Origin: Candidatus Limivivens merdigallinarum
GTDB lineage: Bacteria; Bacillota; Clostridia; Lachnospirales; Lachnospiraceae
Length of the DNA: 37,528 nt
Assembly (NCBI GenBank): GCA_018713105.1
Contig: DVFT01000032.1
Span: forward strand, 1 to 37,528
Direction of reading: 5' to 3'
Shown here: positions 23,113 to 32,139 of the stretch, piece after piece
Layout of the letters: the number at the start of each line of letters is the position of its first letter
Numbering within the stretch: position 1 is the stretch's first letter
Notes under the pieces: generated by a model
Database searches by the model: none
Seen by the model: the letters and a program-made list of their open reading frames with translations, nothing else
Told to the model about the DNA's origin: nothing
Position numbers and translations under genes: made by a program

Positions 23113-24321
23113 TCACCGTTCTGAAGAATCTGCCGTACCAGCAATCTCTTTCATTAGTTCCTCAAAATGGGGAAGGGAACGTAAGATCATTTCGTGGGAC
23201 ACGCAGTAGGCAAGCCGCACATATCCCGGGCATGCAAAGGAGCTTCCTGCCACCAACAGCAGATGATGCTTCTTCGCCATCTCACAGAACAGCTTCTCAT
23301 CTTCTATCGGAGATTTGACGAACAGGTAGAAGGCGCCTTCCGGCTTGATGCAGGAAAGCCCCGCCTTTTTCAGCCCCTCATAGAGTGCCTCACGGTTTCT
23401 GTCATAATACTCCACATCCACGTTCTCATCCAGGCATCTTGCCACCACTCTCTGGAACAGGGAGGGGGCGTTGACGTATCCCAGGATCCGGGTGGCTACG
23501 TTTGCCGCGCTTATGATCTCTTCTGAGCCGTCCAGGGAATCCGGAAGCACCAGATATCCGATCCGCTCTCCCGGCAGGGACAGGGATTTGCTGTAGGAAT
23601 ATCCTACGATTGTGTTGGGGTAAAGGGATGGAATCCAGGAAACCTTCGCGTCCCCGTATACCAGTTCCCGGTAAGGCTCATCGGAAATCAGGTAGATGGG
23701 ATGCCCGATTTCCTGTTCCTTCCGTTCCAGGCTCTCTGAGAGAGCCTTCAGCGTCTCCTCGGAATAGACGACACCGGTGGGGTTGTTGGGGGTATTGACG
23801 ATCACCGCCTTGGTCTTCTCAGTGATCAGCCCCTCAAATGCCGAAAGGTTTGGCTGAAAGGTCTCGGTATCCGGGGGAACTACCTTGAGGATGCCGTCGT
23901 AATTCCCCACATAGGCGCGGTATTCTCCGAAGAACGGCGCGAACGCGATCACCTCGTCGCCGGGATTCAGAAGAGTCTTGAACACCACGTTCATCCCTCC
24001 TGCCGCTCCCACGGTCATCACGATGTTTTGGTCCGTGTAGGAAGTGGAATAACGCTGATTGAGAGAGTCCGCGATGGCTTCCCTCACATCTTCGTAACCG
24101 GAATTGCTCATATAGCCGTGGACCATCAGAGGATCCTCCTCGTCCAAAATGGAAAGGATGGCATTCTTCACGCCCTCCGGTGCGGGAACATTGGGATTCC
24201 CTAAGCTGAAGTCGAAGACATTTTCGGCGCCGTACAAAGCCGCCTGCCTTTTCCCTTCCTCAAACATGGCCCGGATCGCCGAGCTGTTTTTTACAAATGC
24301 TTTCATCTTTTCTGCAATCAT
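23113..24321 (-). CDS. Class I/II pyridoxal-phosphate-dependent aminotransferase
   Basis: Aspartate-aminotransferase-like enzyme of 402 residues. PLP-site features are NNPTG (179-183), SDEPYRELVY with Asp214, and the Schiff-base Lys245 in GYSYSKSLSLPGERIGY. The N-terminal part reads FDFSLGNPNVPAP, and VGAAGGMNVVFKTLL fits the phosphate-binding loop. The amino-donor specificity cannot be assigned. The start overlaps the DUF2156 stop by 4 nt (ATGA), and the HisC-like gene begins 56 nt downstream. Confidence 0.9.
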   Translation of the reverse strand: MIAEKMKAFVKNSSAIRAMFEEGKRQAALYGAENVFDFSLGNPNVPAPEGVKNAILSILDEEDPLMVHGYMSNSGYEDVREAIADSLNQRYSTSYTDQNIVMTVGAAGGMNVVFKTLLNPGDEVIAFAPFFGEYRAYVGNYDGILKVVPPDTETFQPNLSAFEGLITEKTKAVIVNTPNNPTGVVYSEETLKALSESLERKEQEIGHPIYLISDEPYRELVYGDAKVSWIPSLYPNTIVGYSYSKSLSLPGERIGYLVLPDSLDGSEEIISAANVATRILGYVNAPSLFQRVVARCLDENVDVEYYDRNREALYEGLKKAGLSCIKPEGAFYLFVKSPIEDEKLFCEMAKKHHLLLVAGSSFACPGYVRLAYCVSHEMILRSLPHFEELMKEIAGTADSSER

Positions 24322-25232
24322 AAGCTACCTTCTTTCTTCTGTGTCACAACGCCTTTTTCTACCATAAAGACAGGGCGGTAGGAAAGCTTTGCCTTCCGAA
24401 GCCCCTCGTCCCCTGTATCCTCTTCCCGGTTAATATAGGTAAAGCCCTCCGTCTCGTGGAGGATGAACTGCTGATTGATCATCGGGTAAGCCCCCTCCAC
24501 ATCGGGAAATGCCTTCTCGATATGGACCACAAAGGTGTCCCGGCTGATCGGCTCCCCTAAGGAAAATGCCACCACCTCAGAGTTTACCCGAAGGAGCCCG
24601 CCCTGAAGCCCCAGTTCCTTGTGAAGCCGCAGGGAATTCATCGTCACGCACATCTCCGCGTTCTTCTCATCGTCCAGGTCCACCTCATTGAGATTTCTCC
24701 ATTTCAACGCCATCTGGAAGCACTCTTCCGCATTCTCCCGGTTGATCTCTTCATAGCTCCAATCCGGGTACAGGCGCAGGAATTTGTTGATATGGTTCTT
24801 CTTTCCATGGTATTTTCTGCCGGAAAGGCTGGCGAGCTTTTCCCTCTCGTAGACGTAGTCCGCATCATCCCGGTTATAAGTGATCTCAAATTTCCCCGGA
24901 AACAGAGCGTCAATCTTTGCAAACTGCTCCGGCGTCACACTGTGCATCTGGAACTGGCATTCCTTTTTGCGGCACCACTCCATGAGAATCTCAAGAACCT
25001 TCTTTAAGTTCTCTTCCTTTCCCATGGGGTAGACAAAGGATGCCTTCGTTCCCTCTGCCCTCGCCATAAAAACCACCATTTCTTCCACCACTGCGAAGGT
25101 CACCTTGTAAAATCTGGACCAAAGATATACGTTTGCAAAGGTATTATCGCAGCTTCTGCTCTCCTGCATATGCAGGTAGTTCTGTATGGTCTCTTTGTCC
25201 ATAAGCTCCGGTCGTTTAAATTGTATTTCCAT
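24318..25232 (-). CDS. DUF2156 family protein (GNAT-like fold, phosphatidylglycerol lysyltransferase C-domain relative)
   Basis: Predicted soluble protein of 304 residues in the DUF2156 family, whose fold is that of the catalytic domain of MprF-type aminoacyl-lipid transferases and related acyltransferases. Typical segments are SCDNTFANVYLWSRFYKV near the start, LSGRKYHGKKNHINKFLRLYP in the middle, VAFSLGEPISRDTFVVHIEKA and AYPMINQQFI. The C-terminal motif INREEDTGDEGLRKAKLSYRP is the strongest signature. There is no membrane domain, so it is not a full MprF. The start follows GAGAGG by 5 nt, 15 nt after the ABC exporter gene. The substrate is unknown; tRNA-dependent or acyl-CoA-dependent transfer are both conceivable. 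Confidence 0.82.
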   Translation of the reverse strand: MEIQFKRPELMDKETIQNYLHMQESRSCDNTFANVYLWSRFYKVTFAVVEEMVVFMARAEGTKASFVYPMGKEENLKKVLEILMEWCRKKECQFQMHSVTPEQFAKIDALFPGKFEITYNRDDADYVYEREKLASLSGRKYHGKKNHINKFLRLYPDWSYEEINRENAEECFQMALKWRNLNEVDLDDEKNAEMCVTMNSLRLHKELGLQGGLLRVNSEVVAFSLGEPISRDTFVVHIEKAFPDVEGAYPMINQQFILHETEGFTYINREEDTGDEGLRKAKLSYRPVFMVEKGVVTQKKEGSL

Positions 25233-25247
25233 AAATACCTCTCTTTT

Positions 25248-26966
25248 TCATTTTTTGTACAGATGGGCGTAAATCCCGTTCTTCTCCATCAGCTCCTCGT
25301 GAGTGCCTTCCTCCTCGATGCCGTGATCCGTCAGTACAATAATCCTCTGGGCATTTTGGATCGTGGAAAGCCTGTGTGCGATCACAAAGGTGGTCCTGTT
25401 TTTTGCCAGCTTCTCCATGGATTCCTGCACGATCTTTTCGCTCTCGTTGTCCAGAGCCGATGTCGCCTCGTCAAAGATCAGAATCGGCGGATTCTTCAGG
25501 AATACCCTGGCGATGGAGAGCCGCTGCTTCTGACCGCCTGAGAGCTTCACGCCCCTCTGCCCGATATCCGTCTGATAGCCGTTTGGCAGGTTCATGATGA
25601 ACTCATGGGCGTTCGCCTGCTTCGCCGCCTGAATGACCTCTTCATCGGTGGCGTCAGGACGTCCGTAACGGATATTCTCCATCACGTTCTCCGCAAACAG
25701 GTAGACATCCTGCTGTACGATCCCGATCTGGGCGCGCAGGCTTTTCAGCGTTGCCTTTCGGATATCCATGCCGTCCAGGAGGATCCGTCCTTCCTTCACA
25801 TCGTAAAATCTGGGGATCAGGCTGCAGAGGGTTGTCTTTCCGCCGCCGGAGCTTCCCACAATCGCCAGGTACTCTCCGGCCTTGACCTTGAGATTGATAT
25901 GGCTGAGTACCTTGTCAAGCCCTGCTTCATACTGGAAGGACACATCGTCAAACACCACTTCTCCCTTGACATCCTGAATCCCCACGGCATCGGGAGCATC
26001 CTTGATATCCGGCTCCACAGAGAGGATCTCCAGGAAACGTTCATACCCCGTGTATCCATTCTGGAACTGCTCGGTAAAGCTGATCAGCTTCTTCACCGGC
26101 TCCGTGAAGTTATTGATATACAGGAAAAAGGTGATCAGATCCGTCACCTCCATGCTTCCTCCCGTGATCAGCACAGCGCCGGAAACCAGGGCGACAATGG
26201 TCACCAGCGTAGTCATGACCCCAAGCCCTGAATTGTAAAGCCCCATATACCAGTAACTCTTTCTCTTGCTCTCCACGAACGCCTCATTCCCGCGCTCGAA
26301 CTTCTGCATTTCCAGCCCTTCGTTCCCAAAGGACTTCACCGCCCGGATGCCCGATAGGCTGTCCTCGATCTGGGTGTTGATCTCCCCGATGGTCTCCCTT
26401 CTTTTGGTGAATGCCCGTTTCATCTTTCCATTGAGGAAGTAGGCGAACACCAGCATGGGCGGCACCAGCACGAAGGTGATGATGGCAAGCCTTGCATTGA
26501 CATGATACAGAATGATAAAGGAACCCACAAACTTGATCAGGGAAATGACCACATCCTCCGGTCCATGGTGCAGAAGCTCACTGATCTCAAAGAGATCGCT
26601 GGTCACACGGGTGAGCAGCTGCCCCACCTTCTGATTATCATAGAAGGAAAAGGAAAGCTTCTGATAGTGTGCGAAGATTTCCGCCCTCATATCCCTCTCC
26701 ATCTTGGCTCCCATAATATGTCCATTGTAGGCGATAAAGAAATTGCAGAATGCCTCCAGCGCCGTCAAAGCGAGCATCACTGCCCCCAGCTTCAGGATGA
26801 TTTCCAGCGCATCCGGCAGGTAGATTACGTGGTTCGTGATATACCTAACGATCAGCGGGATCACCAGTGTCACGCCTGCTCCCAGGATAGCAAACAGCAT
26901 ATCCAGCCAGAACAAGCCCTGATAAGGCTTATAGTAGCCGATCAATTTTCTCCATTTGTGTTCCAT
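25248..26966 (-). CDS. ABC exporter, fused membrane and ATPase domains (MsbA/LmrA type)
   Basis: Half-transporter of 572 residues expected to work as a homodimer or with a second half-transporter. The membrane domain (about 1-315) has six helices, starting LFWLDMLFAILGAGVTLVIP, with the coupling segment MERDMRAEIFAHYQKLSFSFYD. The ATPase domain has Walker A GSSGGGKTT (371-379), Q-loop GIVQQDVYLF, signature LSGGQ (475-479), Walker B ILIFDE with catalytic Glu500, and switch His531. Lipids, peptides or drugs are possible substrates. The ATG at 26966 follows an AAGGAAAG box; frames reaching 27074 run into the promoter. It leads the seven-gene operon. Confidence 0.93.
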   Translation of the reverse strand: MEHKWRKLIGYYKPYQGLFWLDMLFAILGAGVTLVIPLIVRYITNHVIYLPDALEIILKLGAVMLALTALEAFCNFFIAYNGHIMGAKMERDMRAEIFAHYQKLSFSFYDNQKVGQLLTRVTSDLFEISELLHHGPEDVVISLIKFVGSFIILYHVNARLAIITFVLVPPMLVFAYFLNGKMKRAFTKRRETIGEINTQIEDSLSGIRAVKSFGNEGLEMQKFERGNEAFVESKRKSYWYMGLYNSGLGVMTTLVTIVALVSGAVLITGGSMEVTDLITFFLYINNFTEPVKKLISFTEQFQNGYTGYERFLEILSVEPDIKDAPDAVGIQDVKGEVVFDDVSFQYEAGLDKVLSHINLKVKAGEYLAIVGSSGGGKTTLCSLIPRFYDVKEGRILLDGMDIRKATLKSLRAQIGIVQQDVYLFAENVMENIRYGRPDATDEEVIQAAKQANAHEFIMNLPNGYQTDIGQRGVKLSGGQKQRLSIARVFLKNPPILIFDEATSALDNESEKIVQESMEKLAKNRTTFVIAHRLSTIQNAQRIIVLTDHGIEEEGTHEELMEKNGIYAHLYKK

Positions 26967-27006
26967 AGCTCTTTCCTTTCTGTCGCTTTCTCGCAAAATA
27001 TACAGC

Positions 27007-27063
27007 AAAAAACCCCGCGTCCGCGCAGTGGCTGTACACTGCTCTATTATAAGACGGCGGGGT
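27007..27063 (-). terminator. Intrinsic terminator of prfA, overlapping the next promoter
   Basis: Arms 27012-27021 and 27053-27063 pair (ACCCCGCGTC with GACGGCGGGGT, one bulge). An inner stem GCAGTG/CACTGC lies at 27025-27030 and 27037-27042. On the minus strand the stem is followed by T6 (complement of 27007-27012). It ends the prfA transcript. Confidence 0.85.
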
Positions 27064-27074
27064 GAAAAGTACAA
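27046..27074 (-). promoter_or_regulatory. Predicted promoter of the ABC exporter operon, nested in the prfA terminator
   Basis: On the minus strand: -35 TTGTAC (27074-27069), 17-nt spacer, -10 TATAAT (27051-27046). The spacer is formed mostly by one arm of the terminator stem, and transcription would start near 27039, inside the hairpin. The -35 is weak, the -10 perfect. Confidence 0.5.
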
Positions 27075-27084
27075 GGCTTAATCT

Positions 27085-28161
27085 TTAAGCCTCCTCGTTT
27101 AAATTTGCAAGCTTTGCTGCCTGATCCGCTGCGATCAGAGGATCGATCACCAGATCCAGATCTCCGTCCAGCACATTTTCCAGCTGATGCAGCGTCAGCT
27201 TGATCCTGTGATCCGTGACACGTCCCTGAGGGAAGTTGTAAGTACGGATCTTCTCGGAACGGTCTCCCGTACCGATCTGGCTCTTCCTCGCTTCTGCTTC
27301 CGCATCGTGCCGTTTTGCCAGCTCCATCTCATACAGGCGGGAACGCAGGATCTTCAGCGCCTTATCCTTGTTCTTCAGCTGGGACTTCTCATCCTGGCAG
27401 GAGATCACGATTCCCGTGGGAATATGGGTCAGACGCACTGCGGAATCCGTGGTATTGACACACTGCCCGCCATTTCCGGAAGCACGGAATACGTCGAATT
27501 TGCACTCATTCAGATCCAGATGGAAGTCGATCTCCTCCGCCTCCGGCATGATCGCCACTGTGATGGTGGAGGTGTGGATCCTTCCGCCGGACTCCGTCTC
27601 CGGCACACGCTGCACCCGGTGCACGCCGCTTTCGTATTTCAGCCTGGAATAAGCTCCCTGCCCGTTGATCATGAAGGTGGCCTCCTTGAAGCCCCCGATT
27701 CCATTCTCGTTCAGGCTCATCATCTCTGTTTTCCAATGACGGCGCTCCGCATATTTTACCAACATCCGGTAGATTTCCGCTGCAAAGAGGGCTGCCTCAT
27801 CCCCGCCGGCTCCGGCGCGGATCTCCACGATCACGTTTTTGTCATCGTTGGGATCCTTAGGAAGGAGCAGGATCTTCAGCTCATGCTCCAGCTCCCCGAT
27901 CCGTTTTTTGGCATCTGAGAGCTCTTCCTTCAGCATTTCCCTCATTTCCTCGTCCGTCTCCTCTTCCAAGAGGCTTAAGGACTCCTCTACCGTCTCATTG
28001 CATTTCTTGTATTCTCTGTAAGCTTCCACGATCGGCGCAAGCTCACTCTGCTCTTTCATCAGCTTCTGAAAACGTGCCTGATCGTTTACCACAGACGGCT
28101 CATTCAATTCGTTCATGATTTCTTCATAGCGTATCAGCAGATCTTCCAAACGGTCAAACAT
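27085..28161 (-). CDS. prfA: Peptide chain release factor 1
   Basis: Class I release factor of 358 residues that reads UAA and UAG stop codons and triggers peptide release on the ribosome. The universal GGQ is at 231-233 in [18 protein letters not shown]. The stop-codon-reading segment is [15 protein letters not shown], with a P-x-T tripeptide (Pro187, Thr189) as in RF1 and not the SPF of RF2. The N-terminal coiled region (about 5-100) is charged and helical. The ATG at 28161 overlaps prmC by 8 nt, so the factor and its methylating enzyme are co-translated. A strong terminator follows. Confidence 0.97.
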   Translation of the reverse strand: MFDRLEDLLIRYEEIMNELNEPSVVNDQARFQKLMKEQSELAPIVEAYREYKKCNETVEESLSLLEEETDEEMREMLKEELSDAKKRIGELEHELKILLLPKDPNDDKNVIVEIRAGAGGDEAALFAAEIYRMLVKYAERRHWKTEMMSLNENGIGGFKEATFMINGQGAYSRLKYESGVHRVQRVPETESGGRIHTSTITVAIMPEAEEIDFHLDLNECKFDVFRASGNGGQCVNTTDSAVRLTHIPTGIVISCQDEKSQLKNKDKALKILRSRLYEMELAKRHDAEAEARKSQIGTGDRSEKIRTYNFPQGRVTDHRIKLTLHQLENVLDGDLDLVIDPLIAADQAAKLANLNEEA

Positions 28162-29029
28162 CTCTAGTTCCTCCTTCTTCTTTCCGATTTCTTGCCGCGA
28201 TCACCCGATCCAGCCCTGCATAGTCCCGGATACATTCGTCCACCAGGAATCCCTCCTGTTCCAAAAGCGCACAAACGGCTGCTCTCTGGTCATATCCTAT
28301 CTCAAACAGCAGCCACCCATCTCTTTTCATGCGCCCAGAAGCACCCTGAATAATCTTTCTATAAAACGTCAAGCCATCCAAGCCTCCGTCAAGCGCCATC
28401 CGGGGCTCATGCTCCCGCACCTCAGTCTCCAGACCTTCGATCACCTCAGTGGCAATGTAGGGAGGGTTGGATACAATCATCTCAAATTCTCCTTCAATGT
28501 TCTCAAAGAGATCACTCTTCACAAACTTTGCCGGAAGGGACAGTCGTCTCTGATTTTCCCTTGCCACATCCAGCGCTTCTTCCGAAAGATCCGCCCCCAC
28601 ACCGATCAGCCGGTTTCCAAAAGAAAGGAGACTCAGCAGAATGCAGCCGCTCCCGGTACACAGATCCAGAATCCGCTCGCCGCCGTGAAGCCTTTTTAAC
28701 GCCGCTTCCACCAGGATCTCCGTATCCTGGCGGGGGATCAGCACATGCTCATTCACCCGGAAGCAAAGCCCCATAAACTCCTGCTCACCGGTCAGATGCT
28801 GCAGGGGAATCCGTTCCCCCCTCTGTCCAACCAGCTTCCAAAATTCCTCTGCCTCCTGCGGATCCATCTCTTCCTGGCGGTGAAGAAGATACCAGGCAGA
28901 ATCGAAGGAAATTCCTCTCTCTTTGAGGACGAATTCCAACAAATACCTGGCATCCAGTTCCCCCTGTTCAATTCCGGCAATTGAAAGCTTCCTTCCTGCT
29001 TCCTTCACCGCTTCCCAGTAGGTGCTCAC
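28154..29029 (-). CDS. prmC: Release factor glutamine N5-methyltransferase
   Basis: Enzyme of 291 residues that methylates the glutamine of the GGQ motif in release factors. The N-terminal substrate-binding helices are at about 1-85. The family segment [12 protein letters not shown] leads to VLIPRQDTE, the SAM motif [15 protein letters not shown] (120-134) and the catalytic NPPY (188-191), then [17 protein letters not shown]. All are as expected. Overlap of 4 nt with the DUF1385 gene and 8 nt with prfA shows a tight operon, consistent with a partner enzyme being made with its substrate. Confidence 0.96.
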   Translation of the reverse strand: MSTYWEAVKEAGRKLSIAGIEQGELDARYLLEFVLKERGISFDSAWYLLHRQEEMDPQEAEEFWKLVGQRGERIPLQHLTGEQEFMGLCFRVNEHVLIPRQDTEILVEAALKRLHGGERILDLCTGSGCILLSLLSFGNRLIGVGADLSEEALDVARENQRRLSLPAKFVKSDLFENIEGEFEMIVSNPPYIATEVIEGLETEVREHEPRMALDGGLDGLTFYRKIIQGASGRMKRDGWLLFEIGYDQRAAVCALLEQEGFLVDECIRDYAGLDRVIAARNRKEEGGTRDV

Positions 29030-30066
29030 GTCGGTTCTCCCATAGGCTTGCTGGCGGCAGTGCCATTCTTCTGGCCCGCAGCTGCTTCCTGCTCTGCATT
29101 TTTCTGCTCCGTCTCTGGAAATGTCTTGCCGAAATTCTCCGTAAGGAATGCCCTCCAGTCAAAGACCGCCTCCACGGAGGCCATCCCCACCTCGATCATA
29201 TCGTCCGTGGGTTCCTTGGTCGTCAGCTTCTGCATGGCAAGTCCAGGCTTGCTCAAAAGCCCTACGATTTTATTCTCACTTCTGCCTGCCAGACGGATGA
29301 ATTCATAGGAGATTCCTGCGATCACCGGCACCAGCAGGATCCGTACCACCACCCGCAGGATAGGAGACTCCACGCGGATGAACATGAACATGATCACACT
29401 GATCACCACGACAATCAGAAGGAAGCTGGTGCCGCATCTCTTGTGCTGGCGTGAGCTCTTGCGCACGTTCTCTACAGTCAGCTCCATGCCGTGCTCAATG
29501 CAGTTGATGCATTTATGCTCTGCCCCGTGATACATGAAGACCCTCTGGATGTCCTTCATTCTGGAAATCAGAAGAATATATCCCACAAAGATGGCGATGC
29601 GGACAATGCCTTCTGCCAGAGAAATCAGGAATTGGGAGTCCGTCACCTGCTGGAACAAAAGCGAGATAAAATATGGCAGGATCATGAAGATCCCCACTGC
29701 CATTACAATGGAAAACGCCACCGTAAGTCCCATCAGCAAAGCGTTGTCGCTATCTTTCTCCTTTTCCTTTTTCTCCTTTTTTTTCTTTTCTTCCTTCTTT
29801 GGATTTTCTTCCTCTTCATCCTCCATAAAAAATTCTGCGGAGTACATCAGGGTCTTCATCCCAAGCACCAGAGAGTCCACAAAATTGAACACCCCGCGGA
29901 TAAGAGGAAGGGAATTGATCTTTTTGTTCTTAATGATGCTGTTGTAATTCTCACATTTTACCACGATCTCTTTATCAGGCTTTCTGACTGCCACCGCATA
30001 CCGGTCGCCGTTCTTCATCATAACACCTTCCATGACCGCCTGGCCGCCTATGTTTGAATATTTCAT
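29026..30066 (-). CDS. DUF1385 family membrane protein (YqhQ-like)
   Basis: Membrane protein of 346 residues in the DUF1385 family. The N-terminal signature is NIGGQAVMEGVMMKNGDRYAV. A highly charged stretch of Glu and Lys lies at about 82-105, unusual for its length. About four hydrophobic segments follow, with the conserved FMYHGAEHKCINCIEHG between them and SRQHKRCGTSFLL afterwards; His and Cys in these motifs look like a possible metal site. The C-terminus is polar and rich in Glu, Gln and Ala. The function is unknown. The position between rpmE and prmC-prfA is common in Clostridia, suggesting a link with translation or envelope growth (inference). Confidence 0.9.
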   Translation of the reverse strand: MKYSNIGGQAVMEGVMMKNGDRYAVAVRKPDKEIVVKCENYNSIIKNKKINSLPLIRGVFNFVDSLVLGMKTLMYSAEFFMEDEEEENPKKEEKKKKEKKEKEKDSDNALLMGLTVAFSIVMAVGIFMILPYFISLLFQQVTDSQFLISLAEGIVRIAIFVGYILLISRMKDIQRVFMYHGAEHKCINCIEHGMELTVENVRKSSRQHKRCGTSFLLIVVVISVIMFMFIRVESPILRVVVRILLVPVIAGISYEFIRLAGRSENKIVGLLSKPGLAMQKLTTKEPTDDMIEVGMASVEAVFDWRAFLTENFGKTFPETEQKNAEQEAAAGQKNGTAASKPMGEPT

Positions 30067-30128
30067 ATCTGTTCCTTTCTCCGAAAAATCCCGTCAAAGC
30101 GTTCCGGGATCTCTACTGTTTTATACTT

Positions 30129-30164
30129 AAAAACGTAAAAGGGTTGGGACCATGACCCCAACCC
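30129..30164 (-). terminator. Intrinsic terminator after rpmE
   Basis: Arms GGGTTGGG (30141-30148) and CCCAACCC (30157-30164) pair perfectly over 8 bp with an 8-nt loop. On the minus strand T4 follows directly and a T5 run a few bases later. It lies 14 nt after the rpmE stop, so the DUF1385 operon depends on read-through or its own promoter. Confidence 0.8.
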
Positions 30165-30177
30165 GTGAATAATTCTC

Positions 30178-30387
30178 TTATTTGTTTTCTCCAAGACCGT
30201 ATTTCTTGTTGAATTTATCAATACGTCCGCGAGCCTGGGCAGCTTTCTGCTGACCGGTGTAAAAAGAATGGCATTTGGAACAAACTTCCACATGGATGTC
30301 CTTCTTGGTGGAACCAGTCACAAATGTGTTTCCACAGTTGCAGGTAACAGTTGCCTGATAATATTCCGGATGGATTCCTTCTCTCAT
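30178..30387 (-). CDS. rpmE: 50S ribosomal protein L31, zinc-binding type
   Basis: Ribosomal protein of 69 residues that bridges the ribosomal subunits. It starts [16 protein letters not shown] and has the four cysteines of the zinc (C+) form: Cys16, Cys18, Cys36 and Cys39. The tail [20 protein letters not shown] is canonical. The ATG at 30387 follows AGAGGTGAAAATC; in-frame codons up to 30480 are leader sequence. It has its own promoter at 30471-30499 and a terminator 14 nt after the stop, so it is transcribed separately from rho. Confidence 0.97.
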   Translation of the reverse strand: MREGIHPEYYQATVTCNCGNTFVTGSTKKDIHVEVCSKCHSFYTGQQKAAQARGRIDKFNKKYGLGENK

Positions 30388-30470
30388 GATTTTCACCTCT
30401 TCTTCCTTCGCTTTATACAGAAGGTCTGCCTTAGGCAGTCCATTGTCCTGTCTTTCTAAACAGCTATTAC

Positions 30471-30499
30471 ATTCTAGCATAAAGAAATGAAAAATGCAA
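30471..30499 (-). promoter_or_regulatory. Promoter of rpmE with extended -10
   Basis: On the minus strand: -35 TTGCAT (30499-30494), 17-nt spacer, -10 TAGAAT (30476-30471) preceded by TG one base upstream. Predicted start near 30464 leaves a leader of about 77 nt. The leader contains a short hairpin (CTGCC/GGCAG, 30426-30438). Confidence 0.65.
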
Positions 30500-30505
30500 C
30501 AGTTT

Positions 30506-31945
30506 TTATATGAATTTCTGTTTTCTCACGGTCTGGACAAATTCAGCGTTGCTGCGGGTCCTCACAAACAGATTCAGGATGCTCTCCACTGCTTCCTCTG
30601 CCTTCATGCCGTTCAGCGCTTTGCGCATAATATAGACCGCTTCCTGTTCTTCCCTGCTAAGAAGCAGATCCTCCCTTCTCGTACCGGATTTTACAATATC
30701 GATGGCTGGAAATACCCTTTTTTCGGAAAGCTTCCGATCCAGAATCAATTCCATATTGCCGGTTCCCTTAAACTCCTCGTAAATCACATCATCCATCTTG
30801 CTTCCGGTATCCACAAGAGCCGTCGCCAAAATCGTTAAGCTTCCGCCCTCCCTCATATTTCTGGCTGCACCGAAGAAACGTTTCGGCATATAGAGTGCCG
30901 CCGGATCCAAGCCTCCTGAAAGGGTTCTGCCGCTTGGAGGCACCACCAGATTGTACGCCCGTGCCAGACGGGTGATGCTGTCCAAAAGGATCGTCACGTC
31001 TTTCTTGTGCTCCACCAGCCGCTTTCCTCTCTCAATGACCATCTCCGCCACTCGTTTGTGATGCTCTGGAAGCTCATCGAAGGTGGAGTAGATTACTTCT
31101 ACATTGTCTCCTACAATGGCTTCCTTGATGTCGGTTACTTCCTCCGGCCGTTCGTCAATCAGCAGGATAATAATGTGCATGTCCTTATTGTTCTCCAGAA
31201 TAGATTTTGCCATCGCTTTCAAAAGCGTCGTCTTTCCTGCTTTTGGCGGCGATACCACCATTCCTCTCTGTCCTTTCCCGATCGGGGAGACCAGATCCAC
31301 GATCCTCATCGCCATTTCCTTGGGATCCCGCTCCATACGGAGACGTTCATTTGGGAAAATGGGCGTCATATCTTCGAAATTGAACCGCCTGCTTGCCACC
31401 GATGGGGGCATCCCGTTGATGCTCTTCAGATACAAAAGGGCGCTGAATTTCTCCTGCTGTGTTTTAATCCTGGTATTTCCAGTAATAATATCTCCGGTCT
31501 TCAGATTAAAACGGCGTATCTGGGACGGTGAGACATAGACATCGTTATCCCCCGGCAGATAATTCGCACAGCGAATAAAACCGTATCCGTCCGGCATCAC
31601 CTCAAGGATTCCAGAGGCTGTATTGCCGCTGTCCAGCTGTGACAGGTCATTGGCCGGCCGTTCCTCCATCTCATGGCCTTCATGTTCAGCCTGTCTCTCG
31701 CGTCCTTCGTGCTCCCCTTTCCGTTCACGCTCCTCTTGCTCCGCTGTGCGATGCCTGTCCTCCCGTCGGTTCTCAGAGACCTCTGTCCCCCCATTGGCTT
31801 CCCCATTCTTTTCCTTCTCATCCTTCTCCATCATCAGGCTGATCAGTTCACCTTTTCTTAAGCCCGAAAGGTGCCTCATTCCCCTCGCCTTGGCAATTTC
31901 CCGAAGCTGGGTCAAGGACAAATCTTCATATTGTTCTCTCGTCAT
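30506..31945 (-). CDS. rho: Transcription termination factor Rho with charged insertion
   Basis: Hexameric RNA helicase of 479 residues that ends untranslated transcripts. The N-terminal helical domain starts [22 protein letters not shown]. The primary RNA-binding domain has [15 protein letters not shown] (111-125). The ATPase core has Walker A PPKAGKTT (233-240), [12 protein letters not shown] (261-272), the arginine-rich [18 protein letters not shown] and the Q/R-loop region [22 protein letters not shown]. Between about 39 and 105 there is an extra low-complexity segment rich in Glu, Arg, Lys and His, absent from the roughly 420-residue E. coli form. The ATG at 31945 has AAGGA 8 nt upstream; longer frames to 32086 cross the predicted promoter. 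Confidence 0.96.
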   Translation of the reverse strand: MTREQYEDLSLTQLREIAKARGMRHLSGLRKGELISLMMEKDEKEKNGEANGGTEVSENRREDRHRTAEQEERERKGEHEGRERQAEHEGHEMEERPANDLSQLDSGNTASGILEVMPDGYGFIRCANYLPGDNDVYVSPSQIRRFNLKTGDIITGNTRIKTQQEKFSALLYLKSINGMPPSVASRRFNFEDMTPIFPNERLRMERDPKEMAMRIVDLVSPIGKGQRGMVVSPPKAGKTTLLKAMAKSILENNKDMHIIILLIDERPEEVTDIKEAIVGDNVEVIYSTFDELPEHHKRVAEMVIERGKRLVEHKKDVTILLDSITRLARAYNLVVPPSGRTLSGGLDPAALYMPKRFFGAARNMREGGSLTILATALVDTGSKMDDVIYEEFKGTGNMELILDRKLSEKRVFPAIDIVKSGTRREDLLLSREEQEAVYIMRKALNGMKAEEAVESILNLFVRTRSNAEFVQTVRKQKFI

Positions 31946-32084
31946 AAACTCTATCCTTCCTGTTTCGTAAAAGACTTCTAAAAACCAAAATAGTAATATA
32001 CGGTTGTCGGCTCCTGCCTTCTCTTCTCTCAAGATAAACGGGATTTCTTGTCTGAATTGACCTGAATCTTTGATAGACAAATTC

Positions 32085-32113
32085 ACTATAACACACTTTA
32101 TTTTAAAAATCCA
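32085..32113 (-). promoter_or_regulatory. Predicted rho promoter
   Basis: On the minus strand: -35 TGGATT (32113-32108), 17-nt spacer, -10 TATAGT (32090-32085). Predicted start near 32078 gives a leader of about 130 nt, long enough for leader control. The -35 is poor. Confidence 0.45.
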
Positions 32114-32139
32114 CTACATTTTCCAAGGGATGCCGACGT

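Noticed and set aside
30084-30110. Second terminator-like hairpin (ATCCCG/CGGGAT followed by T5 on the minus strand)
   Set aside because: Only 6 bp with an 11-nt loop and placed 22 nt before the DUF1385 start. It could be a weak attenuator, but is too weak to call.
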